Source: Myxacorys chilensis ATA2-1-KO14 (GTDB lineage Bacteria > Cyanobacteriota > Cyanobacteriia > Leptolyngbyales > Leptolyngbyaceae). Taken from it: 56,927 nt of DNA. Under the pieces are notes generated by a model that worked only from the letters and a program-made list of their open reading frames with translations, had not been told where the DNA came from and made no database searches. Shown piece by piece: positions 8,254 to 17,231 of the stretch. How positions within the stretch are numbered: position 1 is the stretch's first letter; each line of letters opens with the position of its first letter. The stretch spans positions 1 through 56,927 of the forward strand of contig JAHHHP010000033.1 in NCBI GenBank assembly GCA_019359275.1, read 5' to 3'. The translations under genes and the position numbers were made by a program.

Positions 8254-10977
8254 TTATTCAATCTGCTCAGGCTGAGAGCTACTATGCTGCTCTGCACACT
8301 GCTGGATTAGTTTTGCCACTAGCCCTGTCCAGCCAGTTTGATGGCTTGCACCAAGACCTGCACCATTATCGCCATGAAAATATTCATGAAATAAAATCAG
8401 GTCTTTCCAATAGGGATCGGTTTGAAAAGTTTCTATACTGCCATATACAGGTCGTCGGTTAGCATCATCCTTTAAGAATGTCCGAACTAATCGCCGAGAT
8501 AATTCATTCGCCACCTCCAACAGCGACATCATCTGTCCAGAACCAGTAGGGCACTCCACTTTGAAGTCATCACCCAAGTAGTGATGATAGGTTTGTAGAG
8601 ATTCAATAATCAGGTAATTAATTGGAAACCAGACAGGACCCCGCCAGTTAGAATTGCCGCCAAACAAGCTTGTTGTCGATTCGGCAGGTTCGTAATCAAT
8701 TTGGTATTCGTTTCCGTCAACTTCCAACATGTAGGGATGCTCAGCATGGAATTTAGATAAGGCACGAATTCCAAACGGTCCTAAAAATTTACTTTCATCC
8801 AGCATCTTTTCAAGGATTTGCCGTAGTTGGTTGGGTCCGGCGATCGCCAGTAATCTTCTGCTTGCAGCACCTGTCATCTCCAAACAAGCAAGATTTTGGA
8901 CTAAGTCAGGGCGATTTTGCATAAACCATTCCGTTCGTTTTCTAAAACCAGGAAATTGCTCAAAGATTTCTGACTCTAAAGCAGTAACGGCAAATAATGG
9001 AGCCAATCCCACAATGGAGCGAACTTTCATCAGAAAGTGGTGACCACCGGGCAAATGTAAAGCATCGTAGTAAAACCCATCGGTTTCATCCCACAGCGAC
9101 AGATCCGCTTCACCAACTCCCTCGATCGCGTCAGCAATGTAGAGAAAGTGCTCAAAAAACTTGCTGGCGATGTCTTCATAAACGACATCTTCTTTTGCCA
9201 GCTCCAGCGCAATCATCAACATATTCAAGCAGTACATTGCCATCCAACTGGTGCCATCTGCTTGATTGAGGTATCCTCCGTTGGGCAGTGTAGCACTGCG
9301 ATCGAACACCCCAATGTTATCTAATCCTAAAAATCCACCCTGAAATACGTTTTTGCCCTCAATATCCTTGCGATTCACCCACCAGGTGAAATTGAGCAGC
9401 AGTTTCTGAAACACTCGTTCTAAAAATGGTCGGTCGCCTCCGGTGCGTCCATCAGGACGTTCAGTTCGACCATACATTTTTTGTTCGATTTGATAGATGT
9501 GCAGGGCTGCCCATGCATGAACGGGGGGATTGACATCACCAAATGCCCACTCATAGGCAGGAAGTTGCCCGTTGGGATGCATGTACCACTCTCGCATTAA
9601 GACACTCAACTGACGTTTGGCAAACTCTGGGTCTAGCATGGTGAGCGGAATGCAGTGAAAGGCTAAATCCCATGCGGCAAACCAGGGGTATTCCCATTTG
9701 TCGGGCATTGAGAGCACATCATCGTTATAGAGGTGCATCCATTCATGATTTCTGCCCTGTTGCCGTTCTGGTGGCGGAGGTGGACCCGCCGGATCACCAT
9801 TCAACCAATCATGAACTACGTAGTGATAGGATTGTTTGCTCCAGAGCATGCCAGCAAATGCTTGTCGTTGCACAGTTCGCATCTCCTCAGACCGTGAAAC
9901 AGGACAGATGCGCTGGTAAAATTCATCCGCCTCTTGCTGACGATCGCGAAAGATTGCCTCAAAGTCTTGCCCAAACAAGTCTGTCTGACTCTCGTTAAGA
10001 CAAGTGGGGGAGTCTTTCAAGCGTAGCCGCACCGTTTGCGTTGCACCGGGAGCAACGACAAGCTGATAATGAGCCGAGAATTTTGTTCCAGTTTGATTGG
10101 GATTAATTGCATCCTTATGGTTGTGAATGACGTAATCATGAATGCCATCTTTAACGTAGGGTGAAGCATTGCTAACATTGAACAACCGTTGAAAATTTGT
10201 TTCATTATTGGTGAACAACAAGTTAGGGATGCCATCGCAGGCAAGCCATCGCATACCCAGATCTGGATGAAACGCTTCGATGATGCTGAAATCAGCCGTT
10301 GTTTTGCTCACATTTAGCCAAGGTTTTTCTTTCTTTTGTCCAACATTCCAAGACCAAGTGTTGCGAAACCACAGCGTGGGTAACAAGTGTAATGTTCTCG
10401 TTTCAGATCCCCGATTGACGACATTGATCTGAATCAGAATGTCTTCAGGTGATGCTTTGGCATACTCAATGAATACATCAAAATAACTATCGTCATTGAA
10501 TATCCCTGTATCCAGTAGTTCAAATTCAAATTCTTGTCGGCTTCTGCGGCGATTTTCTTCTACCAACTGAGTGTAAGGAAATGCATGATGTGGGTATTTA
10601 TAGAGATATTTCATGTAGGAATGAGTAGGAGTATTGTCTAGATAAAAGTAATACTCTTTGACATCCTCCCCGTGGTTGCCCTCATTGCCCGTTAACCCAA
10701 ACATCCGCTCTTTAAGGATGGGATCTTCGCCGTTCCACAATGCGATCGCAAAGCACAGCCGCTGATGCGTATCCGAGATCCCGGCGATTCCGTCTTCTCC
10801 CCAGCGATAGGCCCGCGATCGAGCATGATCATGGGGAAAGTATTCCCAGGCAGTCCCATTGGCGCTGTAGTCTTCGCGCACGGTGCCCCACTGTCGTTCA
10901 CTCAAGTAGGGTCCCCAGCGTTTCCAGTAGGCAGTGCGATCGCGATCACTTGCTAACCTTGCTTCTTCTTGCGTCAT
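8254..10977 (-). CDS. GH63/MGH1-like glycoside hydrolase (glucosidase)
   Basis: 907 aa, the usual length for bacterial glucosidases of the GH63 family with an (alpha/alpha)6 barrel. The N-terminal segment is typical ([32 protein letters not shown]). The barrel contains [30 protein letters not shown], the conserved region around the predicted general acid, and a C-terminal [16 protein letters not shown] followed by GWTGLVAKL. There is no signal peptide, so it should be cytoplasmic. Likely substrates are glucosides such as glucosylglycerate-type solutes or storage oligosaccharides. The specificity cannot be read from sequence. The start codon follows the SDR gene stop by 8 bp, which supports cotranscription with it and with DUF1003. 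Confidence 0.88.
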   Translation of the reverse strand: MTQEEARLASDRDRTAYWKRWGPYLSERQWGTVREDYSANGTAWEYFPHDHARSRAYRWGEDGIAGISDTHQRLCFAIALWNGEDPILKERMFGLTGNEGNHGEDVKEYYFYLDNTPTHSYMKYLYKYPHHAFPYTQLVEENRRRSRQEFEFELLDTGIFNDDSYFDVFIEYAKASPEDILIQINVVNRGSETRTLHLLPTLWFRNTWSWNVGQKKEKPWLNVSKTTADFSIIEAFHPDLGMRWLACDGIPNLLFTNNETNFQRLFNVSNASPYVKDGIHDYVIHNHKDAINPNQTGTKFSAHYQLVVAPGATQTVRLRLKDSPTCLNESQTDLFGQDFEAIFRDRQQEADEFYQRICPVSRSEEMRTVQRQAFAGMLWSKQSYHYVVHDWLNGDPAGPPPPPERQQGRNHEWMHLYNDDVLSMPDKWEYPWFAAWDLAFHCIPLTMLDPEFAKRQLSVLMREWYMHPNGQLPAYEWAFGDVNPPVHAWAALHIYQIEQKMYGRTERPDGRTGGDRPFLERVFQKLLLNFTWWVNRKDIEGKNVFQGGFLGLDNIGVFDRSATLPNGGYLNQADGTSWMAMYCLNMLMIALELAKEDVVYEDIASKFFEHFLYIADAIEGVGEADLSLWDETDGFYYDALHLPGGHHFLMKVRSIVGLAPLFAVTALESEIFEQFPGFRKRTEWFMQNRPDLVQNLACLEMTGAASRRLLAIAGPNQLRQILEKMLDESKFLGPFGIRALSKFHAEHPYMLEVDGNEYQIDYEPAESTTSLFGGNSNWRGPVWFPINYLIIESLQTYHHYLGDDFKVECPTGSGQMMSLLEVANELSRRLVRTFLKDDANRRPVYGSIETFQTDPYWKDLILFHEYFHGDNGAGLGASHQTGWTGLVAKLIQQCAEQHSSSQPEQIE

Positions 10978-10985
10978 GGTAATTT

Positions 10986-11756
10986 CTACTGCTCGTGATA
11001 ATTCCGAATCAATCCACCATCCACATAGAACGTAGCTCCAGTCACGTAGTCAGCCGCCGAGGATGCAAGAAACGCGACCATTGGAGCAATATCTTCCGGT
11101 GTTCCTAACCGTCCGAGAGGAATATTTTGTTTGAGCGAGTTGAGTTTCACTGGATCATGCAACAGCTTAGTATTGATGGGAGTTTCGATCGCACCAGGGG
11201 CAATATTGTTAACGGTGATTCCTAAAGGTCCCAGTTCTACAGCTAAATTTCGCATCATCATCTTCACCCCACCCTTGCTAGCACAATAGGACGTGAAGTG
11301 AGGGAATGCCATTTCCTCATGAACTGAACTAATGTTGATAATCTTACCTGTTCGTTTTGTCTCAACTAGATGCTGTACAAAGGCTTGGGTGATGAAAAAT
11401 GTTCCTTTAAGATTAATATTGAGTACCGCATCATAGTCTGCTTCAGTGATGTTCCAGAAGTCAGCGTTCTTGCCATCGACCCCAGCATTATTCACCAGAA
11501 TATCCAACTTGCCAAAGTGCCCAATTCCCTCTGATATCAGCTTGCGAACATCAGTAACTAGGCTCAAATCTGCCTGAACAATATGCCCTTTACGTCCTGC
11601 TGCTTCCACTTTTGCCAACGTTTCTTTGGCACCGTCTGGGTGAGAACGGTAATCGATGACGATATCTGCACCAGCTTGCGCCAGGTAAACGGCGATCGCT
11701 TGCCCGATTCCCTGACTGCTGCCTGTGACTAGCGCAACTTTTCCTTCAAGTGTCAT
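10986..11756 (-). CDS. SDR family oxidoreductase (glucose 1-dehydrogenase-like)
   Basis: 256 aa, a classical short-chain dehydrogenase. It has the Rossmann motif TGSSQGIG (residues about 11-18), the NNAGVDG motif, an active-site Ser in NISSVHEE, the YCASKGG catalytic Tyr/Lys and a C-terminal [10 protein letters not shown]. Sequence style matches the glucose 1-dehydrogenase/3-oxoacyl reductase group. Between an aquaporin and a glucosidase, glucose oxidation to gluconolactone is a reasonable but unproven role. A ribosome site (AGGAGGACAC) precedes the ATG. Two other intact SDRs are present in this window. Confidence 0.88.
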   Translation of the reverse strand: MTLEGKVALVTGSSQGIGQAIAVYLAQAGADIVIDYRSHPDGAKETLAKVEAAGRKGHIVQADLSLVTDVRKLISEGIGHFGKLDILVNNAGVDGKNADFWNITEADYDAVLNINLKGTFFITQAFVQHLVETKRTGKIINISSVHEEMAFPHFTSYCASKGGVKMMMRNLAVELGPLGITVNNIAPGAIETPINTKLLHDPVKLNSLKQNIPLGRLGTPEDIAPMVAFLASSAADYVTGATFYVDGGLIRNYHEQ

Positions 11757-11779
11757 AGTGTCCTCCTACATTTCAATAG

Positions 11780-12634
11780 CTAAGGCTGGTGCGATCGCAG
11801 AAATCGATTCAGTCCGCTGACATTCTTAAAAATGCTGCGGTAGTGAGGAACATGAAATAGTTTGCCACTCAAAATATCACGTTTGCCCATACTCAATCGG
11901 CGAAATACAGCAACTGCCAGTAATGCACCCAAAGGTGGAGCAATACAGTAAAGCCACTGGTCTCTCCACAAGCCCGTTACTAGGGCAGGCCCAATACTGC
12001 GGGCAGAATTAAGGCTGGTGCCAGAAATCGGAGCGCCGAGCCAAACCATTGCTGCAACGAGTAGCCAAGTTATGAGCGGTGTCCAGCACATTAGACGACG
12101 GTTACTCACAAACAAGAAAATTGATATCACTAGGAGAAATGTCATCAACACTTCTGCGAGAAACACAAACCAGAGAGCATACCCTGCTCCAGGAAGAGTC
12201 ATGCCGTTGTAGACGCTACCAGCATATTTTCCCCACACCAAAACCAATAGAGTTGCTCCAAAAGTCGAACCCAGAAACTGGGCAATGACATATCCTATTG
12301 CATCTTGCCGATGCATTTTTCCATGTACCCAAAATGCTAGAGTTACAGAGGGATTGATGTGCGCTCCACTCAGTTTTCCTAGAGGTGAGACGGCAAACAA
12401 TGAACCACTTCCTGAGTATATTAACCCGGTTATCAGTAAGCGGATACTGTGGTTAGGAATAAGCTGCTCCATTGGGAGACCTTGGCCAAAATCAAAGACA
12501 ACCGCACTCAGACCAACGAAGATGTTGACTGTTGTGCCTACTAGTTCCGCTGTATATTCTGCCCAATGCAAAGTTTGCCAACGGACAAAATAATGCGCGG
12601 TTTTCGTCCTGAGCAACAAAGTAAGGCGCTTCAT
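11780..12634 (-). CDS. MIP/aquaporin family channel with altered NPA boxes
   Basis: 284 aa with six predicted membrane helices and the two half-helix loops of the major intrinsic proteins. The first loop reads SGAHINPSVTLAFW (NPS instead of NPA). The second reads GTSLNSARSIGPAL (NSA instead of NPA). Such changes occur in subgroups of the family and may change selectivity towards small solutes. The N-terminus is longer than usual by about 30 residues. The ATG overlaps the stop of the upstream rpe relic by 4 bp (ATGA), and the ribosome site is weak, so the true start could be later. It sits in the sugar operon and may pass glycerol or water. The substrate is not known. Confidence 0.85.
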   Translation of the reverse strand: MKRLTLLLRTKTAHYFVRWQTLHWAEYTAELVGTTVNIFVGLSAVVFDFGQGLPMEQLIPNHSIRLLITGLIYSGSGSLFAVSPLGKLSGAHINPSVTLAFWVHGKMHRQDAIGYVIAQFLGSTFGATLLVLVWGKYAGSVYNGMTLPGAGYALWFVFLAEVLMTFLLVISIFLFVSNRRLMCWTPLITWLLVAAMVWLGAPISGTSLNSARSIGPALVTGLWRDQWLYCIAPPLGALLAVAVFRRLSMGKRDILSGKLFHVPHYRSIFKNVSGLNRFLRSHQP

Positions 12635-12816
12635 AGAGAGACAACCATTTCCTGGGGCTTAAAGGTAACGATCATTTCAGGCGGCTTACTGTGACGAAGA
12701 CCTGCGGTTCCTTCGGAGTTGCGCAAAGCGCTAATCGCAGTTGCATAATCTCTAACACCCAAAATTGCAGATCCGGCAACGATCGTATTCGCTTCTGCCT
12801 CTAGCACTTGCCACAA
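12631..12816 (-). pseudogene. 3' relic of ribulose-phosphate 3-epimerase (rpe) with a repeat insertion
   Basis: The translated frame reads WQVLEAEANTIVAGSAI, then DYATAISALRNS, which is the C-terminus of ribulose-5-phosphate 3-epimerase (family consensus WQVLEAGANAIVAGSAVF, then DYAEAI..IRNS). Only about 40 codons remain. The remaining 5' part of the gene is missing and a stop lies just upstream in frame. After RNS the frame runs into a repeat-like stretch (EGTAGLRHSKPPE), also found as RNSEGT in the large kinase at 53.6 kb. The enzyme belongs to the pentose phosphate pathway, so its former presence fits the neighbouring pgl, gnd and tal-pgi genes. A functional copy must lie elsewhere. Confidence 0.7.
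12705..12740. repeat. Dispersed palindromic repeat, copy in the rpe relic
   Basis: The 20-base CGGTTCCTTCGGAGTTGCGC recurs exactly at 53638-53657. It is followed in both places by a three-base variable stretch, then GCGCTA or GCTA-TCGC sequence. Both copies are read in the same frame and encode RNSEGT on the minus strand. Confidence 0.65.
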
Positions 12817-12889
12817 TCAGCAGACAAGATAAACGCTGCAATCGCCGGATTGAATGGGCTTCATAATTTAGCCAGGAATTGAGGAGATA

Positions 12890-13678
12890 TTAAAGAATTG
12901 ACGAAACATTAGTGGATAGAGAACTTGCTGCTGCTTGATCGACCATCCACATCACTTTGCCCTGAGTCGGACGAATGATTTGTGCAGGCAAGCGATCGGG
13001 CTGATACTGTCCTTCCAACACAGCTTTCAGCGTTGCTGCTTTTTCAGACCCAGTAACAAAAAAGATGACTTTCCGTGCGTTGTTGATCACAGGTGGCGTT
13101 AGCGTGATGCGATGAGTGTCTAACTTTTCTACCCAAGATGCAACCACCGAACGAGACTGTTCATGAACCGCGTCGGTTCCGGGGAAGAGAGAAGCGGTAT
13201 GTCCGTTAGACCCCATCCCCAACAGTACTAGGTCAAAGCGAGGAAACTGATGTTCACCAAGCTGAAAGAATTGTTTCAGGTCTTGCTCATATTCAGTTGC
13301 CACCTTTTGAGCATTCGGATTCTCGGCTTTGATGCGATGCACATTTTGGAATGGAATCGGCACTTGAAACAACAATCGTTCTTGTGTCATCCGAAAGTTG
13401 CTACTAGGGTCGCTCGGCAAAACGTGACGTTCATCTCCCCAAAATAGATGAACTTGATTCCAGGGAATTTGTTTGCGCCACGGTTGAGTTGCCAGCAGAG
13501 CGTAAAGACTTTTGGGAGTTGAACCGCCGGAGAGCGCGATCGTAAATTGTCCTCTGGCTTGAATCGCTTGGTTTGCCTGTTGCACAAACTCGGTAGCAGC
13601 AGCCCAAGTTAACGCTTCAGGATTGGGGAAGACTTGAATGTCAGGTTTTACCTGTGTTCGGATTAATTCTTGCATCAT
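12890..13678 (-). CDS. pgl: 6-phosphogluconolactonase
   Basis: 262 aa, full length for the DevB/SOL type. It hydrolyses 6-phosphoglucono-lactone to 6-phosphogluconate, step two of the oxidative pentose phosphate pathway, in the cytoplasm. Motifs visible: IALSGGSTPKSLYALL (N-terminal phosphate-binding region), LFWGDERHV, and LLGMGSNGHTASLFPG with the conserved His. ATG at 13678 or 13675. AAGGAAG precedes both. It lies 8 bp downstream of the aldolase gene and upstream of the rpe relic. With gnd and tal-pgi further upstream, most of the pathway is encoded here apart from zwf/opcA. Confidence 0.93.
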   Translation of the reverse strand: MMQELIRTQVKPDIQVFPNPEALTWAAATEFVQQANQAIQARGQFTIALSGGSTPKSLYALLATQPWRKQIPWNQVHLFWGDERHVLPSDPSSNFRMTQERLLFQVPIPFQNVHRIKAENPNAQKVATEYEQDLKQFFQLGEHQFPRFDLVLLGMGSNGHTASLFPGTDAVHEQSRSVVASWVEKLDTHRITLTPPVINNARKVIFFVTGSEKAATLKAVLEGQYQPDRLPAQIIRPTQGKVMWMVDQAAASSLSTNVSSIL

Positions 13679-13686
13679 TACTTCCT

Positions 13687-14634
13687 TTAATTGAGAACCG
13701 GAACTTGAACGTGAGACGGCTTTGTGTTGTAAATGTCCATAATGGTGTTGAGTAGCTGCACCGCATCTGGTTTGGAACGCTCAAAGGAATTGCGTCCAAT
13801 CACTGAGCCAAATCCATATCCATCACGGATAGCCCGAATTTCATTTAGCAAAGCATCGTCATTGTCGATCTCTCCACCCGAAAAGATAACAATTCGCCGT
13901 CCGTTAAAGGCACATTGCACCACATGATGCACTCGCTCAGCTAATGTCGCGATCTGGATCTGTTCTTTCTCGTACACCTTGCGGGCTGCCTCCTGTTCAA
14001 TGTGTTCGTTTGGCAGTTTCACCTTGATGATGTGAGCACCTAATTGAGCAGCAATCTGAGCCGCATAGCCAATCACGTCGATCGCCCTCTCACCCATTTT
14101 GCTTAAACCCGATCCGCGGGCATAAGACCAAATCATCACCACTAATCCATGCCGCTTTGCTTCTTCGGCACAGGCTCGAATCTGTTGGTACATCTCAAAC
14201 CGATGTTCTGAACCAGGATAGATAGTAAAGCCAATGCCTACACATCCTAGCCTCAGTGCATCCTCCACGCTGCCAGTCAGTGCTTGCGTTGGGTCTGGCT
14301 CAGCGAGCAACACATCGTGATTGTTGGCTTTAAGAATCAGGGGAATTTTACCTGCAAATTCTCGTGCTCCTGCTTCCAAAAATCCTAGCGGTGCGGCATA
14401 GGCATTGCATCCCGCGTCGATCGCTAACTCAAAATGATAACGTGGATCATAAGCAGGTGGATTGGGTGCAAAACTACGAGCCGGACCATGTTCAAAACCC
14501 TGATCCACAGGTAGAATGACGAGCTTTCCCGTTCCTCCTAATTTCCCGTGATTCAGCAATCTTGCCAGGTTTGTCAATGTACCTGGGTTGTCGCTACCAT
14601 ACCAACTGAGAATTTCTTGTACTCGATGAGACAT
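13687..14634 (-). CDS. Class I fructose-bisphosphate aldolase (DhnA/FbaB type)
   Basis: 315 aa from the ATG at 14634, which is preceded by AGGAGAAACAACA, the same 13 bases that precede gnd. The frame is open further upstream, but that part encodes a zinc-ribbon relic and not aldolase. The protein shows LPVDQGFEHGP near residue 41, LKANNHD near 101, the Schiff-base lysine region HIIKVKLP (Lys 206 likely) and the phosphate-binding IFSGGE. It cleaves fructose-1,6-bisphosphate to triose phosphates. Metal-independent class I enzymes often coexist with class II aldolase in cyanobacteria. It is tightly packed between the HAD phosphatase and pgl. Confidence 0.92.
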   Translation of the reverse strand: MSHRVQEILSWYGSDNPGTLTNLARLLNHGKLGGTGKLVILPVDQGFEHGPARSFAPNPPAYDPRYHFELAIDAGCNAYAAPLGFLEAGAREFAGKIPLILKANNHDVLLAEPDPTQALTGSVEDALRLGCVGIGFTIYPGSEHRFEMYQQIRACAEEAKRHGLVVMIWSYARGSGLSKMGERAIDVIGYAAQIAAQLGAHIIKVKLPNEHIEQEAARKVYEKEQIQIATLAERVHHVVQCAFNGRRIVIFSGGEIDNDDALLNEIRAIRDGYGFGSVIGRNSFERSKPDAVQLLNTIMDIYNTKPSHVQVPVLN

Positions 14635-14829
14635 TGTTGTTTCTCCTAAAAGTATTGTCTGGCTAAAACTATTCCCTTTTCCCCAAGGCACATCCTGCCA
14701 ACAACCACGACAAAACCAGTACACTTGATGATGGCGAATGTGACGCAGGAGTGGACGAGAACAATAGGGACAAACGGCTTCACCTACTACAGGACTATAC
14801 CGTCGATCGAAGACGGTGCTTGGGTCTGT
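14635..14829 (-). pseudogene. Zinc-ribbon small-protein relic, in frame with the aldolase
   Basis: The minus-strand frame, open from the TAG at 14830-14832, encodes YSPVVGEAVCPYCSRPLLRH, then VYWFCRGCWQDVP. Its two CxxC pairs (CPYC, CRGC) match a family of small zinc-ribbon proteins that I recall from cyanobacteria, where they normally start with ATG. Here no ATG or plausible start precedes the first pair, the 5' part overlaps the end of the HAD gene, and the 3' part runs without a stop into the aldolase. It is either a relic or an alternative N-terminal extension of the aldolase. Confidence 0.55.
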
Positions 14830-15706
14830 CTACTGCATCATGATTACCTAAGATGAACGATTCAACCGCTTTGGCAAACCCCTCCTCCTCATAGGATGCC
14901 GTGATGTAGTCAGCCTGCTTCTGCACTTCTGCACTGGCATTACCCATTGCAATGCTCAAACCACTTCGTTCAAACATTGGCACATCATTGGGCATATCTC
15001 CAATTGTGGCAATCTCCTGGCTAGGAATTTCTAGTAGTTGCGAGAGACGATCGACCACCGCTCCTTTGTTGGCATGAGGATGTGTCACGTCCAAATAGTA
15101 AGACTGCGATCGAGCAGCAGAAACCTGCTCCCCTCCACCCGAACTAGCTCCTGCCTGGCAGTGGACATGCGAACCAAACACTTTTTGAACCTCTGTTTCA
15201 CACTTGGCAACAGCATTGAGGTCATCGCTAACACCAACAATTTTGACCACATTATCGAGTAAGCCATCAAAGCTAGAAACTACTGTGGGTGGAAACTTGA
15301 CTGTCCACTCTTCGCGATCGACATGAGGCCCATGCCGTTCATGCACAAACCAATCCTTGCCGCGGTAGATCCAAACATCTAGATGATGAGCAACAATCAT
15401 TTGGATAACGTCTGGAACGATGGTTGTAGGTAAGACATTCTCCTCTAATGTGGAAAAGTCAGGATGCACAAACAGACCGCCATTAAATGCTGCGATCGGT
15501 TCTGTTAGTTTCAGAGCATCAGCAATCATTTTCATCCCTAATGGCGGACGACCACTGGTAATGGTGAAACGAATGCCTGCGTCCCATAGTTTATGAATGG
15601 CTGCACGAGCGCGATCGGTTAAAATCTTGTCTTTTGTCACAAGCGTACCATCGACATCTGCCAGCAGCAACGAGATTTTAGGTGGCTTGGGAGAATGGGG
15701 ATTCAT
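14795..15706 (-). CDS. Cof-type HAD-IIB family phosphatase
   Basis: 303 aa. N-terminal nucleophile motif LLADVDGTLVTKD (DxDGT) at residues about 13-25, then the TSGRPPLGM motif, a C2 cap domain in the middle, and the C-terminal HAD motifs with ATIGDMPNDVPMFERSG and AMGNA. Cof-type enzymes dephosphorylate sugar phosphates or flavin precursors. The location between aldolase and SDR genes points to a sugar phosphate substrate, which remains inference. Its 3' end overlaps the zinc-ribbon relic. Confidence 0.9.
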   Translation of the reverse strand: MNPHSPKPPKISLLLADVDGTLVTKDKILTDRARAAIHKLWDAGIRFTITSGRPPLGMKMIADALKLTEPIAAFNGGLFVHPDFSTLEENVLPTTIVPDVIQMIVAHHLDVWIYRGKDWFVHERHGPHVDREEWTVKFPPTVVSSFDGLLDNVVKIVGVSDDLNAVAKCETEVQKVFGSHVHCQAGASSGGGEQVSAARSQSYYLDVTHPHANKGAVVDRLSQLLEIPSQEIATIGDMPNDVPMFERSGLSIAMGNASAEVQKQADYITASYEEEGFAKAVESFILGNHDAVDRPKHRLRSTV

Positions 15707-15757
15707 GATAAAAAAGTTTGCTTGTGAATTGTTAATGCCTAATTGATTGAAGACAAC

Positions 15758-16552
15758 CTATACAATCGATCGCACGACACCGCCATCAACCCGTAGGGCT
15801 GCGCCATTAATGGCAGACGCTAAGGGGCTAGCAATAAATGCAACCAGTGCCGCTACTTCCTCGGTTGTCGCGAACCGTTTGATCAGCGAAGATGGACGAA
15901 CTTTCTCAAAAAACTCTTTTTCTACCTGCTTGGGAGCAATGGCTTGGTCTTTTGCTAATCCTGCAATAAAACCTTCAACCCCTTCTGAACGAGTAGGACC
16001 GGGAAGCACTGAATTGACCGTGACATTAGTGCCAACCGTTGTCTCTGCTAAACCACGAGCAAGTCCCAGTTGTGCAGTCTTCGTCACGCCATAGTGAATC
16101 ATTTCTGCTGGAATATTAATGGCAGACTCACTAGAGATGAAAATAATGCGTCCCAAGTTCTTCTTCAGCATCAGCGGTAAGTAATGTCGCGAGAGCCGCA
16201 CTCCACTCATGACATTTACTTCCAGAAATTTCATCCACTCGTCGTCGGGAATTTCCTCAAAGGCTTTGGAAGCAAAAATCCCTAAGTTATTGATCAGAAT
16301 ATCCACTTCTGGGAATTGCGCGAATAATTCTGAAGCTCCTGCCTGCGTTCCGAGGTCTGCGACCACACCCTGAAGTTTGGCATCCGTTACGGTTTGTTTA
16401 ATGTGAGCGATCGCGCCATTGACTCGCTCAGTCGTGCGTCCATTAATGACCACAGTTTCCCCTTCTTGGGTGAGGGTAGTTGCGATCGCTAACCCAATAC
16501 CTGCCGTAGAACCGCTGACCAAAGCTATTTTGCCTGTTAGGTTAAGATCCAT
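15758..16552 (-). CDS. SDR family NAD(P)-dependent oxidoreductase
   Basis: 264 aa. It has the nucleotide-binding motif SGSTAGIG (about 12-19), NNLGIF (a variant of NNAG), catalytic Ser in FISSESA, the HYGVTKTA Tyr/Lys pair and the C-terminal NGAALRVDGG. It resembles the oxidoreductases annotated as 3-ketoacyl-ACP reductase-like or YgfF-like. The substrate is unknown. The start has AGGAGCAGGATAG upstream. It lies 23 bp after a truncated SDR and 51 bp before the HAD gene, so it probably belongs to the same transcript as gnd and the aldolase. Confidence 0.88.
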   Translation of the reverse strand: MDLNLTGKIALVSGSTAGIGLAIATTLTQEGETVVINGRTTERVNGAIAHIKQTVTDAKLQGVVADLGTQAGASELFAQFPEVDILINNLGIFASKAFEEIPDDEWMKFLEVNVMSGVRLSRHYLPLMLKKNLGRIIFISSESAINIPAEMIHYGVTKTAQLGLARGLAETTVGTNVTVNSVLPGPTRSEGVEGFIAGLAKDQAIAPKQVEKEFFEKVRPSSLIKRFATTEEVAALVAFIASPLASAINGAALRVDGGVVRSIV

Positions 16553-16575
16553 CTATCCTGCTCCTTTAGTTGGCA

Positions 16576-17079
16576 TTAAATCAAACGATGTCCACCATCA
16601 ACATGCAGCACTGTTCCTGTAGTGAAACGGTTTTGCATTAGAAATAGAACGGCATCTGCTAGATCGTTAGCTTGACCTATGCGCCGAGCTGGAAGTTGCT
16701 TGCCCAGGTTCTCAAAAAATGCATTGCGCTCCTCCTCTGGCATTTCATTCCAAGAGGGCATTTCCACCACTCCCGGTGAAACTGCATTGACGCGGATAGG
16801 AGCCAGTTCAACTGCTAGAGAGCGTGCAAAAGCTGCCAAGGCTGCGTTAGCCGCAGAAACTACTGATGCATTGGGGAAGAGCTTCCAAGCCGCAACTCCA
16901 GAGAAGAACGTAATGGAACCCTTCTGACTCAAACGAGGATCCGCGTGTTTGACAGCGTAAAATGGGCCGAGAATTTTGCTAGCAATGTTAGCTACTGCTT
17001 CTGCTGCGGCTAATGCAGTAGCTAACCCTATACCCGAACTCGCTCCGATAATGACAACCCTTTTGCCTGAGAGTGACAT
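16576..17079 (-). pseudogene. SDR oxidoreductase with in-frame internal deletion
   Basis: 167 aa. The N-terminus has a complete [11 protein letters not shown] motif and the C-terminal half is intact (GSITFFSGVAA, a Ser/Ala-rich segment at the catalytic position, AVELAPIRVNAVSPGVV, TTGTVLHVDGGHRLI). Members of this family are about 240 aa. About 70-75 residues between the first helix and GPFYAVKH are missing, including the NAG motif and the second half of the Rossmann fold. The conserved catalytic Tyr is replaced in SAANAAL. The deletion junction coincides with a perfect 12-bp inverted repeat (16987-17026). The reading frame is preserved, so a shortened protein may be made, but NAD(P) binding is unlikely. 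Confidence 0.72.
16987..17026. repeat. Perfect 12-bp inverted repeat at the SDR deletion junction
   Basis: GTTAGCTACTGC (16987-16998) and GCAGTAGCTAAC (17015-17026) flank a 16-base loop. It lies inside the coding sequence exactly where about 70 residues of the SDR are missing. Confidence 0.85.
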
Positions 17080-17231
17080 AACTGTGCTTTTCCTTTAAAT
17101 TTCCGATGATTTCTGATTTTCTATCACTGTCTTCCGAACCCTAGTCTTTGGCAGCCCCAAAGATGACGACCTACAAAGTTCTGCTAAATGAACCGAGGCT
17201 TGGATTGGAGACGGTGGAGCGACTGCAATCG

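Noticed and set aside
14635..14724. GTG at 14724 as the aldolase start
   Set aside because: It would begin in the middle of a zinc ribbon. The ATG at 14634 has a perfect ribosome site, shared with gnd.
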